A program made the translations under genes and the position numbers. A stretch of DNA of 6,817 nucleotides from an uncultured Parabacteroides sp. (lineage in GTDB: Bacteria; Bacteroidota; Bacteroidia; Bacteroidales; Tannerellaceae), in the NCBI GenBank assembly GCA_900552415.1, contig USAD01000157.1, positions 1 through 6,817 on the forward strand, in the 5' to 3' direction. Positions 1-6,159 of the stretch are shown here, one piece after another. Below the pieces are notes generated by a model that was not told where the DNA came from, did no database searches, and worked only from the letters and a program-made list of their open reading frames with translations. The number at the start of each line of letters is the position of its first letter. Positions within the stretch are counted from its first letter, which is position 1.

Positions 1-118
1 TTAATGTGCGAAATTACACTTTTAAAGCGCGAAGGTAAGAATTTTCGTTGAGACCTGCTAGAATCCTGGCTGGTTATTCTTAATAGATTTTGGGGGCGTT
101 TTCAAATACACTGTTATG
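1..118. other. Left-edge spacer, no gene identified
   Basis: No supportable gene lies here. On the plus strand the frame starting at base 1 is open for 16 codons and stops with TGA at 49-51, so it could be the tail of a gene that begins left of the window and converges on the malic enzyme gene. Sixteen codons are too few to identify anything. On the minus strand, bases 9-16 read TAATTTCG, one mismatch from the Bacteroides -7 consensus, but no matching -33 element sits 19-21 bases upstream. The orientation of the neighbouring gene therefore cannot be settled. Confidence 0.3.
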
Positions 119-166
119 AAAAATAAAATACACTGCAGTGTAATTGGAAACGCACTGCAGTGTATT
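119..166 (-). terminator. Intrinsic terminator of the malic enzyme gene
   Basis: A perfect 14-base-pair inverted repeat (127-140 with 153-166) encloses a 12-base loop. Read on the minus strand, the hairpin is followed directly by a T-rich tail, TTATTTTT, at 126-119. It begins 27 bases past the malic enzyme stop codon, where that transcript should end. The plus-strand side (167-180) is also moderately T-rich, so the hairpin may work in both directions if a convergent gene lies to the left. Confidence 0.85.
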
Positions 167-192
167 CTTTATTATATAAAGATTTACCGGAA

Positions 193-2481
193 TCAAGCCT
201 TCCGTTTCTCGATCTGCTCCTGTACGATCGCATCGACAACGGCGACAGTAGTCAGGTTGACGATGTCGCGGGTCGAGCTCTCGACGTCGGTGAAGTGGAT
301 CGGCTTGTTCAAGCCCATCTGGATCGGACCGATTGTCTCGGCGACACCCATCTCGAGTAAGAGCTTGTAAGCGCTGTTCGCTGAGCTCAGGTTCGGGAAT
401 ACCAACGTATTCACGTCTTTTCCGTTCAACTTGTTGAATGGATACATATCGTCACGCAGCTTCTTGTCGAGCGCGAAGTTAACCTGCATCTCACCGTCAA
501 TAACCATCTCCGGATAGTTCGTGTGGAGATAGTCGATCGCCTCATGTACCTTCAATGGGCTGCCCTGCTTGTCGGAACCGAAATTAGAGTAGGAGAGCAT
601 CGCCATGACCGGCTCATGCGCGAAGAATTTGACTGCGTCGTGAGTAAGACGTGCGATATCGATCAGTACCTCGGTCGACGGGTGACGGTTGATCAATGTG
701 TCGGCGATAAAGAAGGTACCCTTCTTGCTGGTAACGATGTTCATCGCTCCGAAATGCTTGTAGGAAGGACGGATACCGATGATCTGCTCTGCCAGTTTCG
801 TCACTTCCGAGTAACGGCTGTAAACACCGGTAACGAAAGCGTCCGCATCACCTGTCTCGACCATCATCATACCAAACGCATTACGGTCCACCATCTTCTC
901 GCAAGCCTCGGCGTAGGTAACACCCTCGCGGGCACGCTTCTCCGAAAGGATACGGGCGTAACGATGACGGCGTTCCGTCTCACGGTCGTGACGCATATTG
1001 ACGATCTCGATGCCCTCGAGGCTGATGCTTTCCTCCGCGGCGATCTTTGCCAGGCGTTCCTCATTACCCAACAGGATAGGAATACAGATACCCTCGTTTT
1101 TCGCCTCGACAGCGGCCTTCAACATATTGATGTGGTTGGCCTCGGCAAAGACTACCCGTTTCGGATGTGCCTTGGCCATATCAGTAAATGAGCGCAACAG
1201 CTTGTTGTCGTAACCCATCATCTCACGCAAATGGTTGCAATAGCCATCCCAATCGGTAATGGTCTTGCGGGAAACGCCGGATTCGATGGCTGCCTTGGCA
1301 ACTGCGCTTGAGACACGGGTTAACAAACGAGGATCCAATGCCTTGGGCAGGATATAATCGCGGCCAAATGTCGTCCGTTTCAATTGATATGCCGCATTCA
1401 CCACATCGGGAACCGGTTCTTTGGCCAATTGGGCGATCGCATGGACAGCCGCCAGCTTCATTTCCTCATTAATCGCCTTGGCCCGAACATCCAATGCGCC
1501 ACGGAAGATGTAGGGGAATCCCAACACGTTGTTGATCTGGTTGGGATAATCCGAACGGCCGGTAGCGAAGATGATGTCCTCGCGTGAGGCCATAGCGTCG
1601 GCGTAAGAGATCTCCGGATTGGGGTTGGCCAGGGCGAAAACGATCGGATTGTCGTTCATGCTCCGTACCATATCCTGCGTCAGGACATTCGCTACGGAAA
1701 GTCCAAGGAAGACATCGGCGCCAACAACCGCCTCTTGCAATGTCCGTACGTCACGGTCGGTCGCGAATTCTCTTTTCGCCTCATTCAGGTCGGTACGTTT
1801 GGTCGAGATGACACCCTTACTGTCGCACATGATGATGTTCTCCTTGCGTGCGCCCAACATTACGTAAAGCTTCGTGCAGGAGATTGAAGCGGCGCCGGCA
1901 CCGTTTACCACGATCTTGACATCCTCAATTTTCTTGCCGGCCACCTCGAGGGCGTTGATCAAACCCGCGCCTGAGATGATTGCCGTTCCGTGCTGGTCGT
2001 CGTGCATAACCGGGATATCCAGCTCGTTTTTCAGGCGGGTCTCGATCTCGAAACACTCCGGAGCCTTGATATCCTCCAGGTTAATACCACCGAAAGTCGG
2101 GGCGATCGCCTTGACTGTCTGGATGAATTTCTCGGGATTCTTCTCGTCTACCTCAATATCGAAGACATCGATACCCGCGAATATCTTGAACAATAAGCCT
2201 TTTCCTTCCATGACGGGCTTACCGGCCAAGGGGCCGATATCGCCTAAACCAAGGACGGCGGTACCGTTTGAGATGACGGCAACCAGATTTCCTTTGGCAG
2301 TATATTCATATGCGTCCAACGGATTCTTCTCGATTTCCAGACAGGGCTCTGCGACTCCCGGTGAGTAGGCCAACGAAAGGTCGGTCTGCGTGCTGTGGGG
2401 TTTGGTTGGGATAACCTCAATCTTGCCTGGCTTGCCTTCGGAGTGATACCGTAAGGCATCTTCTTTTGTTACTTTAGCCAT
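193..2481 (-). CDS. maeB: NADP-dependent malic enzyme, hybrid MaeB type with C-terminal phosphotransacetylase-like domain
   Basis: This cytosolic enzyme should oxidatively decarboxylate malate to pyruvate and CO2, reducing NADP+ to NADPH and linking the C4-acid pool to pyruvate and biosynthetic reducing power. The 762-residue product has the family's two-part layout and is close to E. coli MaeB in length. Residues about 15-150 form the malic N-terminal domain, with SLAYSPGVAEP (catalytic Tyr39) and MEGKGLLFK (probable general base Lys94). The metal site is Glu136-Asp137 in NLEDIKAP plus Asp162 in HDDQHGTA. Residues about 160-390 form the nucleotide-binding domain, with GAGAAS at 194-199 and the conserved ANPNPEI and NQINNVLGFP segments. 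Residues about 430-760 are a phosphotransacetylase-like domain; in E. coli MaeB this domain is regulatory and responds to acetyl-CoA rather than catalysing transfer. The start ATG at 2479-2481 gives the usual short N-terminus, with an AGGAAAAG purine stretch just upstream; the stop is TGA. NADP preference is inferred from the family. The gene appears monocistronic. No frameshift or missing malic enzyme residue is seen. Confidence 0.96.
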   Translation of the reverse strand: MAKVTKEDALRYHSEGKPGKIEVIPTKPHSTQTDLSLAYSPGVAEPCLEIEKNPLDAYEYTAKGNLVAVISNGTAVLGLGDIGPLAGKPVMEGKGLLFKIFAGIDVFDIEVDEKNPEKFIQTVKAIAPTFGGINLEDIKAPECFEIETRLKNELDIPVMHDDQHGTAIISGAGLINALEVAGKKIEDVKIVVNGAGAASISCTKLYVMLGARKENIIMCDSKGVISTKRTDLNEAKREFATDRDVRTLQEAVVGADVFLGLSVANVLTQDMVRSMNDNPIVFALANPNPEISYADAMASREDIIFATGRSDYPNQINNVLGFPYIFRGALDVRAKAINEEMKLAAVHAIAQLAKEPVPDVVNAAYQLKRTTFGRDYILPKALDPRLLTRVSSAVAKAAIESGVSRKTITDWDGYCNHLREMMGYDNKLLRSFTDMAKAHPKRVVFAEANHINMLKAAVEAKNEGICIPILLGNEERLAKIAAEESISLEGIEIVNMRHDRETERRHRYARILSEKRAREGVTYAEACEKMVDRNAFGMMMVETGDADAFVTGVYSRYSEVTKLAEQIIGIRPSYKHFGAMNIVTSKKGTFFIADTLINRHPSTEVLIDIARLTHDAVKFFAHEPVMAMLSYSNFGSDKQGSPLKVHEAIDYLHTNYPEMVIDGEMQVNFALDKKLRDDMYPFNKLNGKDVNTLVFPNLSSANSAYKLLLEMGVAETIGPIQMGLNKPIHFTDVESSTRDIVNLTTVAVVDAIVQEQIEKRKA

Positions 2482-2523
2482 AACTTTTCCTATTAATTAT
2501 TCTTTCTATTGACGATTTTTCCG

Positions 2524-2531
2524 CGAATGTA
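2524..2531 (-). promoter_or_regulatory. Weak candidate -7 element for maeB
   Basis: Read on the minus strand this is TACATTCG, seven of eight matches to the Bacteroides -7 consensus TAnnTTTG, placed about 43 bases before the maeB start codon. That would give a leader of roughly 35 bases. No TTTG or TTG lies at the expected 19-21 bases upstream, so this is only the best candidate in the spacer. The tRNA terminator upstream argues that maeB needs a promoter of its own between 2482 and 2616. Confidence 0.3.
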
Positions 2532-2616
2532 ACATTTTTGAGAGAAATTATCGCTTTTTATCCCTATTTTATGTCCGATTGTTTAGTTGGGAGAGAGAAC
2601 TTCTGTGTTATGGGAT

Positions 2617-2655
2617 AAAAAAGATCGGGGAGCTATCCGAATAGATAACTCCCCG
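2617..2655 (-). terminator. Intrinsic terminator of the tRNA-Gly/tRNA-Leu unit
   Basis: The arms CGGGGAG (2626-2632) and CTCCCCG (2649-2655) form a seven-pair GC-rich stem. After one mismatch the stem continues with TATC/GATA around a six-base loop. On the minus strand the stem is followed by ATC and then six T residues (2622-2617). It starts three bases after the mature 3' end of tRNA-Leu, as expected for a bacterial tRNA transcript. Confidence 0.9.
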
Positions 2656-2658
2656 TTG

Positions 2659-2742
2659 TGCCCAGAACAGGACTCGAACCTGCACGATCGCAAAACCACT
2701 CGCACCTGAAACGAGCGCGTCTACCAATTCCGCCACCTGGGC
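2659..2742 (-). tRNA. tRNA-Leu, anticodon CAG
   Basis: The 84-base gene folds as a class II tRNA. The acceptor arm is GCCCAGG with TCTGGGC (one G-U pair). The D-loop has the GGTAGA signature, and the anticodon stem is CTCGT/GCGAG. The loop TTCAGGT (2704-2710, complement) places the anticodon CAG at 2706-2708, reading CUG codons. A long variable arm of about 15 bases is followed by a T-arm with the loop TTCGAGT. The long variable arm, A discriminator and anticodon together identify leucine. The 3' CCA is not encoded, so it must be added after transcription. It is the second gene of a two-tRNA transcript, 18 bases after tRNA-Gly. Confidence 0.97.
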
Positions 2743-2760
2743 AACAATATGTTAAAGAAG

Positions 2761-2833
2761 AGCGGAAGACGGGACTCGAACCCGCGACCCTAACCTTGGC
2801 AAGGTTATGCTCTACCAACTGAGCTACTTCCGC
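2761..2833 (-). tRNA. tRNA-Gly, anticodon GCC
   Basis: The 73-base gene has a full cloverleaf. The acceptor GCGGAAG pairs with CTTCCGC, the D-arm contains AGCTCAGTTGGTAGAGC, and the anticodon stem TAACC/GGTTA encloses TTGCCAA. The anticodon GCC is at 2798-2800 (complement) and reads GGC and GGU. The T-arm GCGGG/CCCGT carries the loop TTCGAGT. The discriminator base is T (U73), normal for bacterial glycine tRNAs. CCA is not encoded. It is the first gene of the two-tRNA unit; its 5' end lies 11 bases downstream of the -7 element. Confidence 0.97.
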
Positions 2834-2844
2834 GATTACGGGTG

Positions 2845-2875
2845 CAAAGGTAGGGCTATTTTTTAATTTTGCAAT
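2845..2875 (-). promoter_or_regulatory. Promoter of the tRNA-Gly/tRNA-Leu unit
   Basis: On the minus strand TACCTTTG (2852-2845) matches the Bacteroides -7 consensus TAnnTTTG at every fixed position. Exactly 19 bases upstream is ATTG (2875-2872), matching the TTG core of the -33 element. Transcription would begin only a few bases before the tRNA-Gly 5' end. A-rich tracts flank the -33 element: AAAAAATAGCC occurs at 2864-2854 in the spacer and again at 2893-2883 just upstream. Such tracts suit a strong stable-RNA promoter. Confidence 0.85.
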
Positions 2876-2896
2876 AGCTTCCGGCTATTTTTTTTG

Positions 2897-3135
2897 AAAA
2901 AACTAGATCTTTTCTTTTCCCTAGAAATGCCGAATTACGCTAAGAGCCGTTAAAACAGGCATTAAGATGGTATTGTGATTTTATGGGGATAATGGAAGAA
3001 AAAGTGGTAGACCTGTTTTTCTCATGAGGGAATATCTCTGTTTTACGGGAAAAATAGGGTTTAAATCTCATCAATCGCATATAGCGTATGTGCTCAAGCG
3101 AAGCTCTCTGTTTGGAAAATCGTTTGTCTGGACAT
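2897..3135. other. Intergenic spacer, no gene identified
   Basis: This AT-rich stretch separates the tRNA promoter from the clpC terminator. I see no tRNA, riboswitch or convincing coding region on either strand. It contains an 8-base inverted repeat, AAAACAGG at 2952-2959 and CCTGTTTT at 3012-3019, whose arms lie 52 bases apart. The motif CTGTTT recurs at several places. A plus-strand frame of 37 codons (3024-3137) has no visible ribosome-binding context and ends inside the clpC terminator. Confidence 0.5.
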
Positions 3136-3181
3136 AAAAAAACAGAAGACGGACTGGGATTTTGTTTCCTGGTCCGTCTTC
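3136..3181 (-). terminator. Intrinsic terminator of clpC
   Basis: GAAGACGGAC (3145-3154) and GTCCGTCTTC (3172-3181) form a perfect ten-pair stem, with two further G-C pairs after two internal mismatches. On the minus strand the hairpin begins 32 bases after the clpC stop and is followed by TG and seven T residues (3142-3136). The strong GC stem and T-run are a textbook intrinsic terminator in the right place and orientation. Confidence 0.93.
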
Positions 3182-3212
3182 ATATTTAGATTACCTAAAG
3201 CGAGAATTTGGA

Positions 3213-5825
3213 TTATGCTTCGGGCAATTCCGGTGTTTTCGATCCTTCGATGGCGCCTTGCCGTTGAATGGAGGTAATGATCTTTTGTTCCTCCTTGTCG
3301 AAATCGACTACGATCAGGTCGCCTTCGCCAACTGTCGCACGGATGATCATCTCGGCCATTTCGTCCTCGAGGTATTTCTGGATCGCTCGCTTCAATGGGC
3401 GGGCGCCAAATTGGACGTCGTAACCTTTCGTGGCAATGAAATCCTTGGCCTCGTCCGTAATGGATAATTTGTAACCCAAAGATTCCACACGTTGGTACAA
3501 TCCTTTCAGCTCAATATCGATAATCTTATGGATTGCCGCCTTGTCGAGCTGGTCGAACATAATGATATCATCAATACGGTTCAGGAACTCCGGAGCGAAG
3601 GCCTTATTGAGTGCCTTTTGTATGATGCCTCGTGAGAAATCCTTGTCGGGCTCGCCATGGGTCATTTGCGTATTGAAACCGACGCCTCGCCCGAAATCCT
3701 TCAATTGGCGTGTACCTACATTCGAAGTCATGATCAAGATCGTATTCTTGAAGTCGATGCGACGTCCAAGGCTATCGGCTAATCGTCCTTCGTCAAATAC
3801 TTGCAGCAAGAGGTTGAACACGTCTGGATGTGCCTTCTCGATCTCGTCAAGCAGGACTACCGAATAAGGTTTACGGCGTACTTTTTCAGTCAGCTGTCCG
3901 CCTTCCTCATAGCCTACGTATCCTGGAGGCGCTCCGATCAGTCGGGAGACGGAGAATTTCTCCAGATACTCGCTCATGTCTATACGGATCAACGCGTCGG
4001 GTGAGTCGAACAGATATTCGGCCAGTTTTTTGGCCAAATGCGTCTTGCCGACACCTGTCGGTCCAAGGAACATAAAGGTGCCGATAGGCTTATTGGGGTC
4101 TTTCAGACCAACCCGGTTACGCTGGATAGCCTTGACGATCTTGTCGATGGCCTCATCTTGGCCGACGACTTTCTGCTTCAGTATGGCATTCATCTCAAGC
4201 AATTTCGCGTTCTCGGCCTTGGCGATTCGCTGGACGGGCACGCCTGACATCATCGCAACAACTTCTGCCACTTTGTCCTCATCGACCGTTTCCCGATGTT
4301 CTTGAAGTTCTTGTTCCCATTTTGCTTTGGCGGCTTCCAGTTGCAGGAGATATTGACGCTCCTTGTCCCGGAAGCTAGCCGCCAGTTCGAAGTTCTGGGA
4401 TTTCACGGCCGCCAGCTTCTCGTTTTTGGTCTCCTCGATTTTCGCCTCCAGCTCCTCGATGCTTTTGGGCACGATGATATTGGAGATATGTACTCTTGAT
4501 CCGGCCTCGTCGAGCGCGTCGATCGCCTTGTCGGGGAAGTTACGGTCGCTGATGTAGCGCTCCGTCAACTTCACGCAAGCGTTAAGCGCCTCGTCGGTGT
4601 AGCAGACATTATGATGCTCCTCATAGCGGGGCTTGATATTCTTCAGGATCTGCAGGGTCTCCTCGGCGGTAGTCGGATCCACGATTACTTTCTGGAACCG
4701 ACGTTCCAAAGCGCCATCTTTCTCGATGTTCTTGCGATACTCGTCGAGCGTCGTGGCACCGATGCATTGGATCTCGCCACGGGCAAGCGCTGGTTTCAGC
4801 ATATTGGCGGCATCCATTGATCCCGCGGCTGATCCCGCGCCTACGATCGTATGAATCTCGTCAATAAACAGGATGATATTTGGGTTTTTCGAGAGTTCGT
4901 TCAAGATCGCCTTGATACGCTCCTCGAATTGCCCGCGATATTTCGTTCCTGCCACGATTGAGGCCATATCCAGGCTGATAACCCGTTTGTCGAAAAGGAT
5001 CCTGGATACTTTCCTTTGGACAATACGGAGCGCGAGTCCCTCCACGATCGCCGATTTACCGACTCCAGGTTCGCCGATCAGGACAGGGTTGTTCTTTTTT
5101 CTCCGGCTCAGGATTTGTGCCAGTCTTTCGATCTCTTTCTCTCGTCCGACGATCGGGTCGAGACGGTTCTCTGCCGCCGCCCGTGTCATGTCGGTGCCGA
5201 AGTTGTCAAGAACAGGTGTGTCATTAGGCGATTTCGGCTGTTGTGAGGCATGGCCTGAAGGATTGTTGCCCGCTGGACGTGAGGGCTCTTTGCGAGAGGA
5301 GAAATTCTCTTCCTCGTCTTCTTCCTCGTCGTCAGTGTAACCATCGCTGATGGTCTCCTCTTTTTGGGGCAGGGCCCGATTGCCAGTCGATTTGTTCTCC
5401 TGGAGCTTGTCATAGGCCGTTTGATAAGTTATGCCATTTTGGCCTAAAATAGCGGCCGCTATATTATCTTGTTCTTTAAGGATAGCCAGGAGGAGATGTT
5501 CCGTGCCTGTTTCCGGACTCGAGAACAACCTGGCTTCCAGGATGCTCATGCGTAATACTCGCTCGGTAGCCTTGCTGACCGTTATTTCATGGTTAAGGCT
5601 GGTCTCCTCGCTCATGGTGTCGCGAATCTCTCTCTCGATCATCCTTTTCAGGTCGGAGGGTTCGACACCAAAGTCGCGCAGCAGCTTGATCGCCCGGCCT
5701 TCGCCTTCCCTCAAGATGCCAAGCATCAGGTGTTCCGGCCCTATATAACTGTTCTGGAGCCTGATGGCTTCTTCCCGGCTATATTCGATAGCGTCGGCTA
5801 ATTTTCTCGAATAGTCACTCTTCAT
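3213..5825 (-). CDS. clpC: ClpC-type AAA+ protein unfoldase, ATPase subunit of Clp protease
   Basis: ClpC forms a hexameric cytosolic ring that unfolds protein substrates with ATP and passes them to ClpP for degradation. The 870-residue product has the full family layout. Residues about 1-145 hold two Clp N-terminal repeats ([13 protein letters not shown] and [11 protein letters not shown]), followed by an acidic, low-complexity linker at about 150-205. The first AAA+ module has Walker A GEPGVGKS (251-258), pore loop KYRGQF (295-300), Walker B IILFIDE (317-323) and arginine finger GALERRF. A UVR/coiled-coil middle segment lies at about 455-510. The second module has Walker A GPTGVGKT (588-595), pore loop GYVG (635-638), Walker B VVLLDE (656-661) and sensor-2 GARPLKR. 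VGF at 715-717 fits the ClpP-docking loop, so partnership with ClpP is likely; ClpB lacks this tripeptide. The UVR segment and shorter middle region also argue against ClpB. I chose the ATG at 5823-5825 over an in-frame TTG at 5930 because family proteins begin near here and a promoter lies between the two. The gene stands alone with its own promoter and terminator. Confidence 0.95.
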   Translation of the reverse strand: MKSDYSRKLADAIEYSREEAIRLQNSYIGPEHLMLGILREGEGRAIKLLRDFGVEPSDLKRMIEREIRDTMSEETSLNHEITVSKATERVLRMSILEARLFSSPETGTEHLLLAILKEQDNIAAAILGQNGITYQTAYDKLQENKSTGNRALPQKEETISDGYTDDEEEDEEENFSSRKEPSRPAGNNPSGHASQQPKSPNDTPVLDNFGTDMTRAAAENRLDPIVGREKEIERLAQILSRRKKNNPVLIGEPGVGKSAIVEGLALRIVQRKVSRILFDKRVISLDMASIVAGTKYRGQFEERIKAILNELSKNPNIILFIDEIHTIVGAGSAAGSMDAANMLKPALARGEIQCIGATTLDEYRKNIEKDGALERRFQKVIVDPTTAEETLQILKNIKPRYEEHHNVCYTDEALNACVKLTERYISDRNFPDKAIDALDEAGSRVHISNIIVPKSIEELEAKIEETKNEKLAAVKSQNFELAASFRDKERQYLLQLEAAKAKWEQELQEHRETVDEDKVAEVVAMMSGVPVQRIAKAENAKLLEMNAILKQKVVGQDEAIDKIVKAIQRNRVGLKDPNKPIGTFMFLGPTGVGKTHLAKKLAEYLFDSPDALIRIDMSEYLEKFSVSRLIGAPPGYVGYEEGGQLTEKVRRKPYSVVLLDEIEKAHPDVFNLLLQVFDEGRLADSLGRRIDFKNTILIMTSNVGTRQLKDFGRGVGFNTQMTHGEPDKDFSRGIIQKALNKAFAPEFLNRIDDIIMFDQLDKAAIHKIIDIELKGLYQRVESLGYKLSITDEAKDFIATKGYDVQFGARPLKRAIQKYLEDEMAEMIIRATVGEGDLIVVDFDKEEQKIITSIQRQGAIEGSKTPELPEA

Positions 5826-5851
5826 GTCTTGTAAAATAGTATTCTTTTCAG

Positions 5852-5885
5852 CAAAGTTAATTATTCTCTTGGGATAACCAGCAAA
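5852..5885 (-). promoter_or_regulatory. Candidate clpC promoter
   Basis: On the minus strand TAACTTTG (5859-5852) matches the Bacteroides -7 consensus at all fixed positions. A TTTG (5885-5882) lies upstream with a 22-base spacer, slightly longer than the usual 19-21. The predicted transcript start is about 20 bases before the clpC ATG at 5825. No CIRCE-like (TTAGCACTC) or CtsR-like operator is visible around it, so heat-shock control of that kind is not supported. Confidence 0.6.
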
Positions 5886-5918
5886 ATTTGTGCCAATCTT
5901 TAGTGACTCTCCATGTGT

Positions 5919-5963
5919 GCTTGTTGGCAAGAATCGGGATGTCGCTTGCTGGCAGGAATGGGC
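5919..5963. repeat. Imperfect direct repeat in the clpC-gyrA spacer
   Basis: Two copies of about 19-20 bases begin at 5919 and 5944, a 25-base period. They share GCTTG, TGGCA, GAAT and GGG in the same order and differ at two substitutions and one single-base gap. A third, poorer GCTTG-initiated match begins at 5971. The repeat is more GC-rich than the rest of the spacer. It lies upstream of both divergent promoters and inside a 47-codon plus-strand frame (5913-6056). It could be a dispersed intergenic element, a local duplication or a binding region. Confidence 0.5.
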
Positions 5964-6040
5964 GAGAGGAGCTTGTCTGCCCGGATGAAAGAGGGGGTAA
6001 TGAAGCCCGTTTTCGAGAAGCGTCAGGTAACTGTTTTGAG

Positions 6041-6113
6041 CGCTAAGGTTGTTTAGGAAAGTAAAAATTAAGCGTTTTTCTTTCGTAGTACGTGGAAAAG
6101 CCTTACCTTAGCG
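6041..6113. repeat. Nine-base inverted repeat spanning the gyrA promoter
   Basis: CGCTAAGGT at 6041-6049 and ACCTTAGCG at 6105-6113 are exact reverse complements separated by 55 bases. The right arm covers most of the candidate gyrA -7 element (6104-6111). The left arm lies about 30 bases upstream of the -33 element. The symmetry does not extend beyond nine pairs. This could be a paired operator or a coincidence; no protein can be assigned from sequence alone. Confidence 0.5.
6081..6111 (+). promoter_or_regulatory. Candidate gyrA promoter
   Basis: TTTC (6081-6084) and TACCTTAG (6104-6111) are separated by exactly 19 bases, and each differs by one base from the Bacteroides consensus TTTG and TAnnTTTG. 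Transcription would start near 6118, giving a leader of about 42 bases. That leader is AT-rich just before the ATG and has no clear Shine-Dalgarno sequence, which is common in this phylum. Confidence 0.6.
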
Positions 6114-6159
6114 TGAATTTTCACAAGAGTGAGAAAGCGTGTAATAAATATATTTATAA

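Noticed and set aside
523..1191. Long plus-strand open frame (222 codons) opposite maeB
   Set aside because: It lies wholly antisense to a well-supported malic enzyme gene. Its translation has no recognisable domain, and such shadows are expected opposite coding DNA of this composition.
1874..2368. Plus-strand open frame of 164 codons opposite the maeB N-terminal domain
   Set aside because: It is antisense to conserved malic enzyme sequence, rich in Ser/Pro/Ile as typical of shadow translation, and has no promoter or ribosome-binding context.
2633..2818. Minus-strand open frame of 61 codons over the tRNA genes
   Set aside because: It is made of the two tRNA genes and the terminator read as codons; the cloverleaf structures explain the sequence fully.
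2952..3019. Inverted repeat AAAACAGG/CCTGTTTT in the spacer
   Set aside because: Eight bases with a 52-base gap in AT-rich DNA is close to what chance gives, and no adjacent gene start is positioned to use it.
3024..3137. Plus-strand frame of 37 codons in the tRNA-clpC spacer
   Set aside because: It is short, has no recognisable motif, promoter or ribosome-binding site, and its stop codon falls in the A-run of the clpC terminator.
4873..5340. Plus-strand open frame of 155 codons opposite the clpC N-terminal half
   Set aside because: It is a shadow of clpC. The serine run at its end is simply the complement of the acidic linker codons.
5826..6159. Search for CIRCE or CtsR operators controlling clpC
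   Set aside because: Neither the TTAGCACTC inverted repeat nor a tandem GGTCAAA heptad is present, so no known heat-shock operator can be annotated.
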